In this document: positions 49,886 through 58,542 of the stretch, one piece after another | How the letters are laid out: each line of letters starts with the position of its first letter | Position numbering within the stretch: the stretch's first letter is position 1 | Assembly: GCF_003034915.1 (NCBI RefSeq) | Contig: NZ_PZJX01000050.1 | Location: 117,689 to 181,688 of the forward strand | DNA length: 64,000 nt | Direction of reading: 5' to 3' | Origin: Mesorhizobium helmanticense | Lineage (GTDB): Bacteria > Pseudomonadota > Alphaproteobacteria > Rhizobiales > Rhizobiaceae | Position numbers and translations under genes: made by a program | The notes under the pieces: model-generated | Database searches by the model: none | What the model saw: the letters and a program-made list of their open reading frames with translations, nothing else | Told to the model about the DNA's origin: nothing

Positions 49886-50306
49886 CCGTCATCCGATCTT
49901 GAAGAGGTCGCCGGCGCGTTCTTCGGCATCTTTCATTCGAGGTCTCCCGGATGCAGAGGCACTGCTGCGGCTGAACAGGGGACATGACTGTTCCGAGCGG
50001 ACCGTCTTTTTGCCTGATGACCGGACGAGAGACAGGCCGCCGGTCTGGCCTGAAAAGGGCACTATTGGATGGGACATCCACCATGGCGAAGTCATCAATG
50101 GCCGCTCGCGCTCCAGACCCTCGCAATGCTCGCGCATTGCGAGGGCTTTGTCCAGCGACCGGCGAAGCCGACGAGCGGGCAGGGAAGCGACCTGCGCGAA
50201 GGGCTGGACGCCTGGATCGCGCGCCGCCAGCCGAGCTGTGGCCCGCCCGCTTGAACATATCGCCAGCCTTCGCTTAAGGGTTTCCGAACACCCTTCCAGG
50301 CAGCGG
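49886..50306. other. 421-base gap upstream of cyoA with an 11-bp hairpin
   Basis: CCCTCGCAATG/CATTGCGAGGG (50118-50128 and 50135-50145, loop CTCGCG) is a perfect inverted repeat about 160 bases after the HPP stop on the minus strand, without a T run. Frames here are shadow ORFs of low quality. The cyo promoter should lie near 49890-50000; no clear -35/-10 or FNR-type box was seen. Confidence 0.5.
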
Positions 50307-51395
50307 TTATTGCGCCGCTTGCACCGTTGGCATGTTTGCAACCTGCGCCCGCGCCGTCGCCGCCAGGAGATCGGTCTGCGTGATCAGGCCCAGGATGCGC
50401 CTGTCGTCGTCGACGATGACGACGGCGTGGCTGCGCCCGTCGGTGAGCACGGGCAGCAGGCTCATCGCCGGCGCGCTTGCCGAAGCGGTCGCCGCCGTCG
50501 ATGTCACGCCTTTCACAGCCTCCGCCGCTCGCGTCAGTTCCCGTAAGCCGACGGCGCCGACCAGCCTTGCTTCGCCATCGACGACCGGCAGCGTGCGGAT
50601 GTTGTGGTCGAGCAGCAAATGACGGGCCTCGTCGGCAGGCGCCTGCTCATCGACCGAAATCACATCACGCGACATGATGTCTTCGCACAGCAAGGTCCGG
50701 TGCGAACGCACCATCGCCTGCAATTCGACCTGCCGCAGCAGCCGTTCGAGATCGTTGCGGTCGATATCGAAGGTCTCCTCCAGCGCACCAAGCGCGGCAT
50801 CGATATCCTCTGGCCGGAAGCCGACCCGCTCCCGCGCCGGCGGGTCGATGGTTCCATGCGCGCTCCTGGGGGCAGGGGCCGGCACGTGCGGATAGTTGCG
50901 TCGGGACAGAATGTGGAAGCCGTAGCCGAGCGCCACCAGTACGACGGAGTTCAGCGCCACCGGGACGAAGGGAAACAGGAAACCCGCACTCGTGACGGCC
51001 GGCCCGCCGAACACAGCGGTAAGAGCAGCCGCGCCGCCGGGCGGATGCAGGCAGCGTGTGAACGACATGGCGGCGATGGCAAGCGCAACGGCAATCCCCG
51101 TGGCAAGGACGGGCTCATGCACGAAATGCGCCACGATCACCCCGACCAGCGCCGAGATCGTGTTGCCGCCGATGATCGACCAGGGCTGCGCCAGCGGGCT
51201 TGCCGGCACCGCGAACAAGAGCACCGCGGATGCCCCCATCGGCGCCACCAGCAGCGGCACGTGCGGGCCGTTGCCAAGCACCAGGCCACCGATCGCACCC
51301 GTCAGCGCAATGCCGATCGTCGCGCCGATACAGGCGATGATGCGCTCGCGCAGCGTCGCGCCGGCGAGAATGGGAACGAAAAGACGGAAGGCCAT
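50307..51395 (-). CDS. HPP family membrane protein with tandem CBS domains
   Basis: 362 residues. Residues 1-165: four or five helices with the HPP motif (CLHPPGGAAALTAVFGGPAV). Residues about 225-350: two CBS domains (IMSRDVISVDEQAPADEARH, RTLPVVDGEARLVGAVGLRE; VLTDGRSHAVVIVDDDRRIL, LGLITQTDLLAA). Such fusions are thought to act in nitrite or related anion transport with nucleotide sensing. Transcribed toward the cyo operon. Confidence 0.9.
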   Translation of the reverse strand: MAFRLFVPILAGATLRERIIACIGATIGIALTGAIGGLVLGNGPHVPLLVAPMGASAVLLFAVPASPLAQPWSIIGGNTISALVGVIVAHFVHEPVLATGIAVALAIAAMSFTRCLHPPGGAAALTAVFGGPAVTSAGFLFPFVPVALNSVVLVALGYGFHILSRRNYPHVPAPAPRSAHGTIDPPARERVGFRPEDIDAALGALEETFDIDRNDLERLLRQVELQAMVRSHRTLLCEDIMSRDVISVDEQAPADEARHLLLDHNIRTLPVVDGEARLVGAVGLRELTRAAEAVKGVTSTAATASASAPAMSLLPVLTDGRSHAVVIVDDDRRILGLITQTDLLAATARAQVANMPTVQAAQ

Positions 51396-51660
51396 GGTCA
51401 GCTCTGGAATGCGAGAGAAATTTGCGGTTCCCGCAATGCGGCTGAAGCGGCGGATTTGGAAGTCAAACCAATCCGCACATTTGAGGCTGGAGAGAATATT
51501 ATTGCGCGACGACGCGCGGACGGGATGCCGCCAGCGGCCTTCGCTTTCTCAATTGTGCCAATAGTTTGCCGGCGTCTGCGGAAACGTTTCACCAGCCGCC
51601 GGGCAGCCAAAGGCCGGCGGTCATCACCGGCTTGGCGCAGGTTGAAATCGAATGGGTACT

Positions 51661-51963
51661 CTAGCCAGCCTGCTTTGCCTGAATGGTGAATCCCAGCTTG
51701 CCGAGCACCTTCACTGCGCCGGTCTTGCCGCCTTCGAACTCGCTTGAGGCAAGTCGCCCCCCGGTGGCGAACTCGTAGGCCGTGCCGAGGATCGCTTTCG
51801 GTGGGTAAAGACGGTCTTGCCAGGCTAGTTCGTAACTCGTTGTCGGAGCGAAACCATGTTCGGCGAAGAACCGCGCCGCGCCCAGCCGGTCGTATTCTTC
51901 CATCGCGCGCAAGACGTGGGCGCGCGTCACGCGATCCCAGGAAATCATTTGTTCATCCTCCAT
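51661..51963 (-). CDS. ScoMcrA-like N-terminal domain protein, standalone
   Basis: 100 residues (95 from ATG 51948). ISWDRVTRAHVLRAMEEYDR, GAARFFAEHGFAPTTSYELA, RLYPPKAILGTAYEFATGG and FEGGKTGAVKVLGKLGF match the head domain at the N-terminus of ScoMcrA-like restriction enzymes. No nuclease domain follows. Either a free-standing DNA-binding unit or the remains of a larger gene; both ends are clean. Confidence 0.55.
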   Translation of the reverse strand: MEDEQMISWDRVTRAHVLRAMEEYDRLGAARFFAEHGFAPTTSYELAWQDRLYPPKAILGTAYEFATGGRLASSEFEGGKTGAVKVLGKLGFTIQAKQAG

Positions 51964-51973
51964 GTTCCGCGTT

Positions 51974-52124
51974 TCAAATCGATTTCACCTCGCCGCCATC
52001 CATGCGCAGCGTCGAGCCGGTCATCCAGTGTGCGGCGGGCGGAGAAGTCGCGCGCGAGCCGGATGGCGGTGCCATGGCCGATGCCCTGGCAGGCACCGGT
52101 GATGACGGCAACGGATTTTGACAT
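51974..52124 (-). pseudogene. short-chain dehydrogenase with large internal deletion
   Basis: From ATG 52124: SKSVAVITGACQGIGHGTAI is the dinucleotide-binding start. Only 30 codons later, in another frame, comes HWMTGSTLRMDGGEVKSI and a stop, the normal C-terminal end of an SDR. About 220 residues, including the catalytic Ser-Tyr-Lys, are missing; the join lies at 52030-52050. An open fused frame continues to 51945. Confidence 0.85.
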
Positions 52125-52153
52125 GGTAGTCCTTCCGATTGCTCGAGGTCTGA

Positions 52154-53002
52154 TCATCGCAGAAAGTCGCTGATCGCAGCCGCGATCTCTTTGGCATGCG
52201 TTTCCAAAGCAAAGTGGCCGGTGTCGAAGAAACGAACCACAGCGTCCGGCATGTCGCGCTTGAACGCCTCGGCGCCTGGTGGCAGGAAGAAGGGGTCGTT
52301 CTTGCCCCACACCGCGAGCAAAGGCGGTTTGTGGGTGCGGAAATAGGCCTGGAAAGCCGGGTAGAGGGCAACATTGCTTTTGTAGTCGCCAAACAGGTCG
52401 AGCTGCATTTCGTCGGCGCCCGGCCGGGCGAGGTAGAAATTGTCGAGCGAGTAGCCGTCGGGAGAGACCGCGTTGACATCGGCGCCGTGCGTGTACTGCC
52501 ACACGGTCGTCTCCGGTCTGAGCATGGCGCGCAGCGCTTCTCGATTGGCCGGCGAAGCGTCCTGCCAATAGGCCCGGATCGGGCTCCAGCCGTCGCTCAG
52601 GCCCTCCTCGTAGGCATTGCCATTCTGCGAAATGATCGCGGCGATACGGTCGGGGTGCTTCATTGCCAACCGAAATCCGGTCGGCGCGCCGTAGTCGAAG
52701 ACGTAGAGGGCATAGCGGTCGAAACCGATCACCTCGGTGAAGCGGTCAATGATTTCGGTAATGTGGTCGAACGTGTAGGCGAATACCTTGGGCGAGGGCA
52801 TGTCGGAGCCGCCGAATCCCGGCAGATCGGGTGCAACAATATGGAAGCGGTCGCAAAGTAGCGGAATGAGATCTCGGAACATGTGGCTGGCGCTGGGGAA
52901 GCCGTGCAGCAAAAGCAGCTTTGGCGCACCGGGGGTGCCGGCTTCGCGATAGAAGATGTTGAAGCCGTCCACATCGGCTCTGCGGTAGGTGATTGAGCTC
53001 AT
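52154..53002 (-). CDS. alpha/beta hydrolase (epoxide hydrolase-like)
   Basis: 282 residues. Oxyanion HGFPS, nucleophile elbow VFDYGAPTGF with Asp as nucleophile, acid Asp in AVWGKNDPFF, and C-terminal His in FFDTGHFALETH. Asp nucleophile and the cap domain (120-210) agree with epoxide hydrolases or haloalkane dehalogenases. Probably expressed with the esterase-like gene 96 bases upstream. Confidence 0.9.
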   Translation of the reverse strand: MSSITYRRADVDGFNIFYREAGTPGAPKLLLLHGFPSASHMFRDLIPLLCDRFHIVAPDLPGFGGSDMPSPKVFAYTFDHITEIIDRFTEVIGFDRYALYVFDYGAPTGFRLAMKHPDRIAAIISQNGNAYEEGLSDGWSPIRAYWQDASPANREALRAMLRPETTVWQYTHGADVNAVSPDGYSLDNFYLARPGADEMQLDLFGDYKSNVALYPAFQAYFRTHKPPLLAVWGKNDPFFLPPGAEAFKRDMPDAVVRFFDTGHFALETHAKEIAAAISDFLR

Positions 53003-53097
53003 TGTTCTCTCCGTCCTGTAATCGAAAAACTGGGATTAAGAAGATTGCTGAAGTTTGAGGCGACCGAACCCGTCGCATGTTGCCGGACTGTTGAAAC

Positions 53098-53796
53098 TCA
53101 GGTCCGCTCCTCGCAGGCACGCACCGCGTCGAGGATGACCTCGACGACGCAACCCGGCGCAGTGACGATCGGCGTGTGGTCGACCGGGTGCGCGTACACC
53201 CGGGCCTTCATTCGCCGCGCCAGGAAATGCTGGGTCTCCGCGACGATCATGTGATCTTCGCCGGCAATCAGGAACCATGCCGGCCTGTCCTTCCACAGCG
53301 GCCTCTGCATGGCGACCGTGATGCACGCTGGTGAGATTGGCCGCTGGACCGCTCGAAGCACCGCCAGTTCCTCCGGCGAGGCATTCTGTGCAAAGGCAGC
53401 CGCGAAGGCGGCCTCCGGCAGATAGATCAAGCCGTGATCGTCTGGCGCGAGCTTTGGCGCCTCGGAATGCGGTGCGGCGCGGTAGAAAACGTCAGCCACT
53501 GTCTCGCCCTCGTCGGGCGCAAGTGCCGCCACATAGACAAGCGCCTTTACCTCTTCGCTGCGGGTCGCTCCGATCACCGCGCCGGCATAGGCGTGGCCGG
53601 CCAGAACGACAGGCCCGGCGATACGCTCCAGCGCCCGGTCCAGCGCCGTCACATCGTCCTCGAACGATGTCAGCGGCAGCGGCGCGGCGACAACCTTGAG
53701 GCCATGTGCAGCGAGCGGCGCGATGACCTTGGCCCAACTCGACCCGTCAGCCCAGGCGCCATGGACGAGCACGATACTCAAATCACTCGACGGCAT
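53098..53796 (-). CDS. alpha/beta hydrolase of the EstC/salicylate-esterase-like type, Ala at nucleophile position
   Basis: 232 residues: IVLVHGAWADGSSWAKVIAP, LSGS-type elbow replaced by VLAGHAYAGAVIG, acid/His end IAGEDHMIVAE and HPVDHTPIVTAP. The usual Gly-x-Ser-x-Gly is GHAYAG here, so the classical Ser nucleophile is missing; the catalytic His remains. It may use another mechanism, bind without hydrolysis, or belong to a subgroup that naturally has Ala. Divergent from the CGNR regulator at 53964. Confidence 0.85.
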   Translation of the reverse strand: MPSSDLSIVLVHGAWADGSSWAKVIAPLAAHGLKVVAAPLPLTSFEDDVTALDRALERIAGPVVLAGHAYAGAVIGATRSEEVKALVYVAALAPDEGETVADVFYRAAPHSEAPKLAPDDHGLIYLPEAAFAAAFAQNASPEELAVLRAVQRPISPACITVAMQRPLWKDRPAWFLIAGEDHMIVAETQHFLARRMKARVYAHPVDHTPIVTAPGCVVEVILDAVRACEERT

Positions 53797-53963
53797 CTTA
53801 GCTCTCCTTCCGGATAGAGTTTGTCACGCAGTAACCTGTTTAAGTGATTAATGACGGTTACACAACATGACCATAACTTGTCAATTGGCTTTGGAGGGGT
53901 TATCACGGGCTTGTGTTCGCTGATTGGCGCCCGGCCTGCCGCCGATGCGCAATGGGAGTTGTA

Positions 53964-54587
53964 ATGTCCCGCCCACCTGCAATGTTTATTGGCGACGCGC
54001 TTGGCCTGGACTTCCTCAACTCGATCGCAACGCCGGTCGATACCCCGGTCGATTGGATCGATGACGGCGAGGGATTGCTGAACTGGCTCGATCAGGCGCG
54101 CCTGGTGCCGCCAGAGGCGCTCGACAGCATTCGCAGGCACGCCCTTCCGGGCGAACTTGACAGGACGGCCGATCAGGCGAGGCGCCTGCGGGAATGGTTC
54201 CGAGGTTTCGTGCGCGAACATAAGGGACGTCCCCTTGCCGTCGGCGATCTTGCACAACTGGAGCCGCTGAATCGCTTGCTCGAGGGCGATGAGACCTTCA
54301 GCCGGATCGTCCCGGCGCCCGCCGGTGAGGATATGCCCCTCCAGCTTGAGGCAGCGCGCAAGTGGCGTACGCCCCAGGCGCTCTTGCTTCCTGTCGGAGA
54401 AGCTCTGGCGCAGCTTGTTTGCACCGAGGAGTTCTTACATGTGAAGGCCTGCGAGGGTCCGACGTGCACGTTGCTTTTTGCCGACCACACGCGCGGGCAC
54501 AGGCGCCGCTGGTGCAGCATGGCGCTGTGTGGGAATCGGGCAAAGCAGGCCGCGCATCGGCACCGCATCAAGGCGCATCAAGATTAG
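53964..54587 (+). CDS. ABATE/CGNR zinc-finger transcriptional regulator
   Basis: 207 residues from ATG 53964 (alternatives 53952, 53913). N-terminal ABATE domain (ALGLDFLNSIATPVDTPVDW) and C-terminal zinc finger CEGPTCTLLFADHTRGHRRR with WCSMALCGNRAKQAAHRHR, the CGNR motif. Such proteins regulate stress and detoxification genes. It is divergent from the hydrolase pair and convergent with metC. Confidence 0.88.
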   Translation: MSRPPAMFIGDALGLDFLNSIATPVDTPVDWIDDGEGLLNWLDQARLVPPEALDSIRRHALPGELDRTADQARRLREWFRGFVREHKGRPLAVGDLAQLEPLNRLLEGDETFSRIVPAPAGEDMPLQLEAARKWRTPQALLLPVGEALAQLVCTEEFLHVKACEGPTCTLLFADHTRGHRRRWCSMALCGNRAKQAAHRHRIKAHQD

Positions 54588-54611
54588 CCAAGGTCGTTCG
54601 CTGCCAGGATG

Positions 54612-55790
54612 TCAGACGGTAACCGCGCCTGCCGCTGCCAGGCCGCGCGCCAGATCGGCCCTGAGGTCGTCGACATCCTCCAACCCGATCTGCAGGCGGA
54701 TCAAGGGTCCATCATAAGGGCCTTTGGCGACGGTGCGGTCGCCGAGGAAGACAGGCACCGCAAGGCTCTCATAGCCGCCCCAGGAATAGCCGAGGCCGAA
54801 TATTTTCAGCGCATCGAGAAAGGCATGCTGCTGTTTCTGCCCGCCGCCCGCCAGAACGATCGAAAAGATGCCGCTCGAGCCGCGGAAGTCGCGCTTCCAC
54901 AGCCCGTGGTCGGGATGGCTTGGAAGGGCGGGATGCAGCACGCGCGCCACGCCCTTCTGGCCCTCGAGCCAGCCGGCGATGGCGAGTGCGCTGCGCTGAT
55001 GGTGGTCGAGGCGCACGCCCATCGTGCGCAGGCCGCGTAGAACCTGGTAGACGTCGTCTGGTCCGGCACAGCACCCCATCGTGTTGAAGGTTTCCCATAG
55101 CTGTTTCCAGCAATCCGCGTTGGCCGACACGGTGCCGAGCAGCACGTCGGAATGGCCGGCAGGGTACTTCGTCGCGGCGTGAATCGAGATGTCGACGCCG
55201 TGGTCGAGCGGGCGGAAGTAGAGCGGCGTCGCCCAGGTGTTGTCCATCATGACGATGACGCCAGCGGCATGTGCTGCCTTGGCGATGGCCGGTATGTCCT
55301 GCACCTCGAACGTGTTGGAACCCGGCGATTCGGTGAACACCACCCTTGTGTTGGGCTTGATCAGGGACGCGATGCCGGCGCCGGCGTGTGGATCGTAATA
55401 TTCGACGTCGATGCCCAGCCGCTTCAGCATCGTGTCGGCGAAATTGCGGGTCGGGTGATAGACGCTATCGACGATCAGGACATGATCGCCTGCCGAGAGG
55501 AAGGCCAGCAACGGCACCATCACCGCCGCCAGGCCCGAGGGCACCATGATCGTGCCGGCCGAACCTTCCAGCGCGTCGACGGCGGCGGCCAGCGAATCGG
55601 TGGTCGGCGTGCCGCGCGTGCCGTAGGTGTATTTCTGGCTGCGCGCCGCCATCGCCGCGGCATTGGGATAGAGCACGGTCGAGGCATGCACGACGGGCGG
55701 ATTGACGAAGCCGAAATAGTCGTGCGGATTGTTGCCGGAGTGGGCAAGCCGCGTGTTGATGCCCATGCTGTCGACGCCGTCTTGTGCCAT
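54612..55790 (-). CDS. metC: cystathionine beta-lyase
   Basis: 392-residue PLP enzyme. NTRLAHSGNNPHDYFGFVNP at the start, SGLAAVMVPLLAFLSAGDHV, PLP Lys in HAATKYPAGHSDVLLG, and LGYSWGGYESLAVPVF match alphaproteobacterial MetC. Cleaves cystathionine to homocysteine, pyruvate and ammonia in methionine synthesis. Related gamma-lyases share most motifs, so the exact substrate is inferred from overall similarity. Confidence 0.9.
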   Translation of the reverse strand: MAQDGVDSMGINTRLAHSGNNPHDYFGFVNPPVVHASTVLYPNAAAMAARSQKYTYGTRGTPTTDSLAAAVDALEGSAGTIMVPSGLAAVMVPLLAFLSAGDHVLIVDSVYHPTRNFADTMLKRLGIDVEYYDPHAGAGIASLIKPNTRVVFTESPGSNTFEVQDIPAIAKAAHAAGVIVMMDNTWATPLYFRPLDHGVDISIHAATKYPAGHSDVLLGTVSANADCWKQLWETFNTMGCCAGPDDVYQVLRGLRTMGVRLDHHQRSALAIAGWLEGQKGVARVLHPALPSHPDHGLWKRDFRGSSGIFSIVLAGGGQKQQHAFLDALKIFGLGYSWGGYESLAVPVFLGDRTVAKGPYDGPLIRLQIGLEDVDDLRADLARGLAAAGAVTV

Positions 55791-56230
55791 TCTTCTTCGC
55801 CTTGTGGTGAGACGCTAGCCATAGTGCGGCGGCATTGGCCGCGCAACAGCCGGCGCTCGCCAGTCGGCGATCATCGGATATGCCAATTCTCTTGGCCAAG
55901 TGGCCGTAATGCCAAGTAGATCACAAGGATGAATGCCCTAGGGGAAACCCGGATCGGGCTAGTCGGAGTCTGCCAATTCTGTTTGCGTGGCTTGCTGCTT
56001 TCCCATGCGTTTGTCTGCAATTCAGGCATTTCAGGCAATTGATTTTCAAACTCTTTCGCTTTCGGTCATTTTCCTTGACCTCACAGGAATAATCGCCTTC
56101 GATGCAGTTTGTGAATGGGAGGCAGCGCGTCGGTTACGATGCGGGGTTTCGGAAATGGGCCGGAACCGGAACTGCGTTCACACGGGAAAAGATCGGGCTT
56201 TGCCTGAAAACAGAAAAGGGTCTGTGGGTC
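55791..56230. promoter_or_regulatory. 440-base control region between metC and aapJ
   Basis: Divergent upstream region. TTTTCCTTGACC (about 56068-56080) could be a -35 box with a weak AT-rich -10 some 17 bases on, but the fit is poor. The aapJ frame is open through 56102-56230, but its product would have an unusual leader, so translation from 56231 is preferred. No hairpin or repeat seen. Confidence 0.35.
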
Positions 56231-57259
56231 ATGAAACACATTGCAATCGGCATTCTCGGCGCCGCCACGCTTGGAGTGATGGCTTCGGCCGCATCGGCGA
56301 GCACGCTCGACGATGTCAAGGCTAAGGGCTTCATCCAATGCGGTGTCTCGACCGGTCTGGCCGGCTTCTCCGCGCCGGACGACAAGGGTGACTGGCAAGG
56401 CATCGATGCGGATTTCTGCCGCGCGGTCGCTGCCGCCGTCTTCGGCGACGGCTCCAAGGTCAAGTTCACCCCGCTCAGCGCCAAGGAGCGCTTCACCGCG
56501 CTGCAATCCGGCGAAATCGACATCCTGTCGCGCAACACCACCTGGACCATCAACCGCGACACGGCACTTGGCCTGAACTTCATCGGCGTCACCTACTATG
56601 ACGGCCAGGGCTTCATGATCAACGCCAAGAAACTGCCGGGCGTCAATTCCGCGCTGCAGCTTTCGGGCGCGGCCGTTTGCGTGCAAAGCGGCACCACGAC
56701 CGAACTCAATCTTGCCGACTATTTCAAGTCGAACAAGATGGAGTACAACCCGGTCGTCTTCGAAAAGCTGGAAGAGGTCAACGCCGCCTACGACGCAGGC
56801 CGTTGCGACGTCTACACCACCGACCAGTCGGGCCTCTATGGTATCCGGCTGACGCTTGCCGCGCCCGCCGACCATGTCGTGCTGCCCGAAATCATCTCCA
56901 AGGAGCCACTCGGACCGGCCGTGCGTCAGGGCGACGACCAGTGGTACCACATCGTCAAGTGGACCTATTTCGCGCTGTTGCAGGCTGAGGAACTCGGCAT
57001 CACCAAGGCCAATGTCGAGGAGATGAAGACCTCGGAGAATCCCGAGATCAAGCGTGTGCTCGGCCAGGAAGCAGATACCAAGATCGGCACCGATCTGGGC
57101 GTCTCCAACGACTGGGTCGTCAACATCGTCAAGGCCGTCGGCAACTACGGCGAATTGTTCGAACGCAATGTCGGTTCGGGCAGCCCGCTGAAGATCGCGC
57201 GCGGCATCAACGCGCTGTGGACAAAGGGCGGCCTGCAATACGCTCCGCCCATCCGCTGA
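56231..57259 (+). CDS. aapJ: general L-amino acid ABC transporter, periplasmic binding protein
   Basis: 342 residues. Signal peptide KHIAIGILGAATLGVMASAA with cleavage near SAS; binding-protein fold with VKAKGFIQCGVSTGLAGFSA, GIDADFCRAVAAAVFGDGSK, TTWTINRDTALGLNFIGVTY, RCDVYTTDQSGLYGIRL and WTKGGLQYAPPIR. AapJ binds a broad range of L-amino acids and supplies AapQMP; it is important in nitrogen-fixing bacteroids. A stem-loop right after the stop separates it from aapQ. Confidence 0.95.
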   Translation: MKHIAIGILGAATLGVMASAASASTLDDVKAKGFIQCGVSTGLAGFSAPDDKGDWQGIDADFCRAVAAAVFGDGSKVKFTPLSAKERFTALQSGEIDILSRNTTWTINRDTALGLNFIGVTYYDGQGFMINAKKLPGVNSALQLSGAAVCVQSGTTTELNLADYFKSNKMEYNPVVFEKLEEVNAAYDAGRCDVYTTDQSGLYGIRLTLAAPADHVVLPEIISKEPLGPAVRQGDDQWYHIVKWTYFALLQAEELGITKANVEEMKTSENPEIKRVLGQEADTKIGTDLGVSNDWVVNIVKAVGNYGELFERNVGSGSPLKIARGINALWTKGGLQYAPPIR

Positions 57260-57271
57260 TCGAGATGTGAT

Positions 57272-57303
57272 CCGGAAGGCGGCCAGGCTGCCTTCCGGTT
57301 TCT
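57272..57303 (+). terminator. intercistronic hairpin between aapJ and aapQ
   Basis: CCGGAAGGC/GCCTTCCGG (57272-57280 and 57290-57298) then TTTCTGTTTT. A partial terminator or RNA-stabilising structure here would give more binding protein than permease, as is usual in such operons. Confidence 0.75.
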
Positions 57304-57312
57304 GTTTTCAGG

Positions 57313-57349
57313 GGTGGTCGCCAGAAGGGTGGTCGCCAGAAGGTGGTCG
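57313..57349. repeat. 15-bp tandem repeat in front of aapQ
   Basis: GGTGGTCGCCAGAAG at 57313-57327 and 57328-57342, plus a partial GTGGTCG (57343-57349) directly before ATG 57351. CAGAAGG is the likely ribosome site; two spaced versions exist. Confidence 0.8.
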
Positions 57350-57350
57350 A

Positions 57351-58538
57351 ATGGCATCGCAGGAAATTCTTCGCGAGGAGCCAAGCCGTGGTTCCTTCGT
57401 CAACGATCCGAAGGTACGCAGTCTCTTCTTCCAGGCGCTGGTCGTCGTCTTGCTGGTGGCGGGCGTCTGGTGGATTGCCCAAAACGTCATTGCCAATCTG
57501 ACGCGCCTGCACATTGCTTCAGGCTTCGGCTTCCTCAAGGGCCGGGCCGGCTTTGACATCAGCGAGCGCGCTATCGCTTATTCATCGGATTCGACCTATG
57601 GCCGCGCCATTTTGGTCGGTCTCATCAACACCATCATCGTTGCGGTCGTCGGCATCATCACTGCGACCATCATCGGCTTCATTGTCGGCATCGGCCGGCT
57701 TTCGCAGAACTGGCTGATCCGCAAGATCTGTACGGTCTACGTAGAGGTGTTCCGCAACATCCCGCCTCTGCTGGTCATCTTCTTCTGGTATTCTGGCGTG
57801 CTTGCGGTGCTGCCGCCGCCCCGCGACAGCATCAATCTGCCGTTCAGCTCTTTTCTCAACCAGCGCGGCTTCTATTTTCCGCGCGCCGTATGGGGCGACG
57901 GCTCCTGGCTGATCTTCGTTGCTTTGCTTGTCGGCATCGCCATGGCGTGGTTTGTCGCCCGCAAGGCGCGCCAGCGGCAGATGGCGACCGGCCAGCAATT
58001 CCCGGTGTTCTGGACTTCCACTGCGCTGATCGTCGGGCTGCCGCTGCTTGCCTATGCCCTGAGCGGCTTCCCCTTGAGCTTTGATTATCCAAAGCAATCG
58101 ACCTTCAACCTGACCGGTGGTTTCCAGGTCAGCCCCGAGTTCCTGTCGCTTTACCTGGCGCTGTCCTGCTATACGGCGGCCTTCATCGCCGAGATCGTGC
58201 GCGCCGGCATCAGGGGCGTCAGCAAGGGCCAGACCGAGGCGGCCGCGGCACTCGGGCTGCGATCGGGTTCGATCCTGCGGCTGGTCGTGGTTCCGCAGGC
58301 GATGCGCATCGTCATTCCGCCGCTGACCAGCCAGTATCTCAACCTGACCAAGAATTCTTCCCTGGCCATCGCCATCGGCTACCCGGACCTGACCGCCACG
58401 GCGGGCACGGTGCTCAACCAGACCGGCCAGGCGGTCGAAGGCGTGCTGATCATGATGGCCGTCTATCTCGCGCTCAGCCTGGTCACCTCGGCGGTCATGA
58501 ACGTGGTCAACGCCAGAATGGCACTGGTGGAGAGGTAG
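57351..58538 (+). CDS. aapQ: general L-amino acid ABC transporter permease
   Basis: 395 residues with about eight helices and the HisMQ-type permease domain (TIIVAVVGIITATIIGFIVG, YVEVFRNIPPLLVIFFWYSG, EIVRAGIRGVSKGQTEAAAA with the EAA loop, LTKNSSLAIAIGYPDL). Start at ATG 57351 follows the tandem repeat; the 28 codons upstream in frame encode repeat sequence and are rejected. Followed 4 bases later by aapM. Confidence 0.95.
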   Translation: MASQEILREEPSRGSFVNDPKVRSLFFQALVVVLLVAGVWWIAQNVIANLTRLHIASGFGFLKGRAGFDISERAIAYSSDSTYGRAILVGLINTIIVAVVGIITATIIGFIVGIGRLSQNWLIRKICTVYVEVFRNIPPLLVIFFWYSGVLAVLPPPRDSINLPFSSFLNQRGFYFPRAVWGDGSWLIFVALLVGIAMAWFVARKARQRQMATGQQFPVFWTSTALIVGLPLLAYALSGFPLSFDYPKQSTFNLTGGFQVSPEFLSLYLALSCYTAAFIAEIVRAGIRGVSKGQTEAAAALGLRSGSILRLVVVPQAMRIVIPPLTSQYLNLTKNSSLAIAIGYPDLTATAGTVLNQTGQAVEGVLIMMAVYLALSLVTSAVMNVVNARMALVER

Positions 58539-58542
58539 GGCC

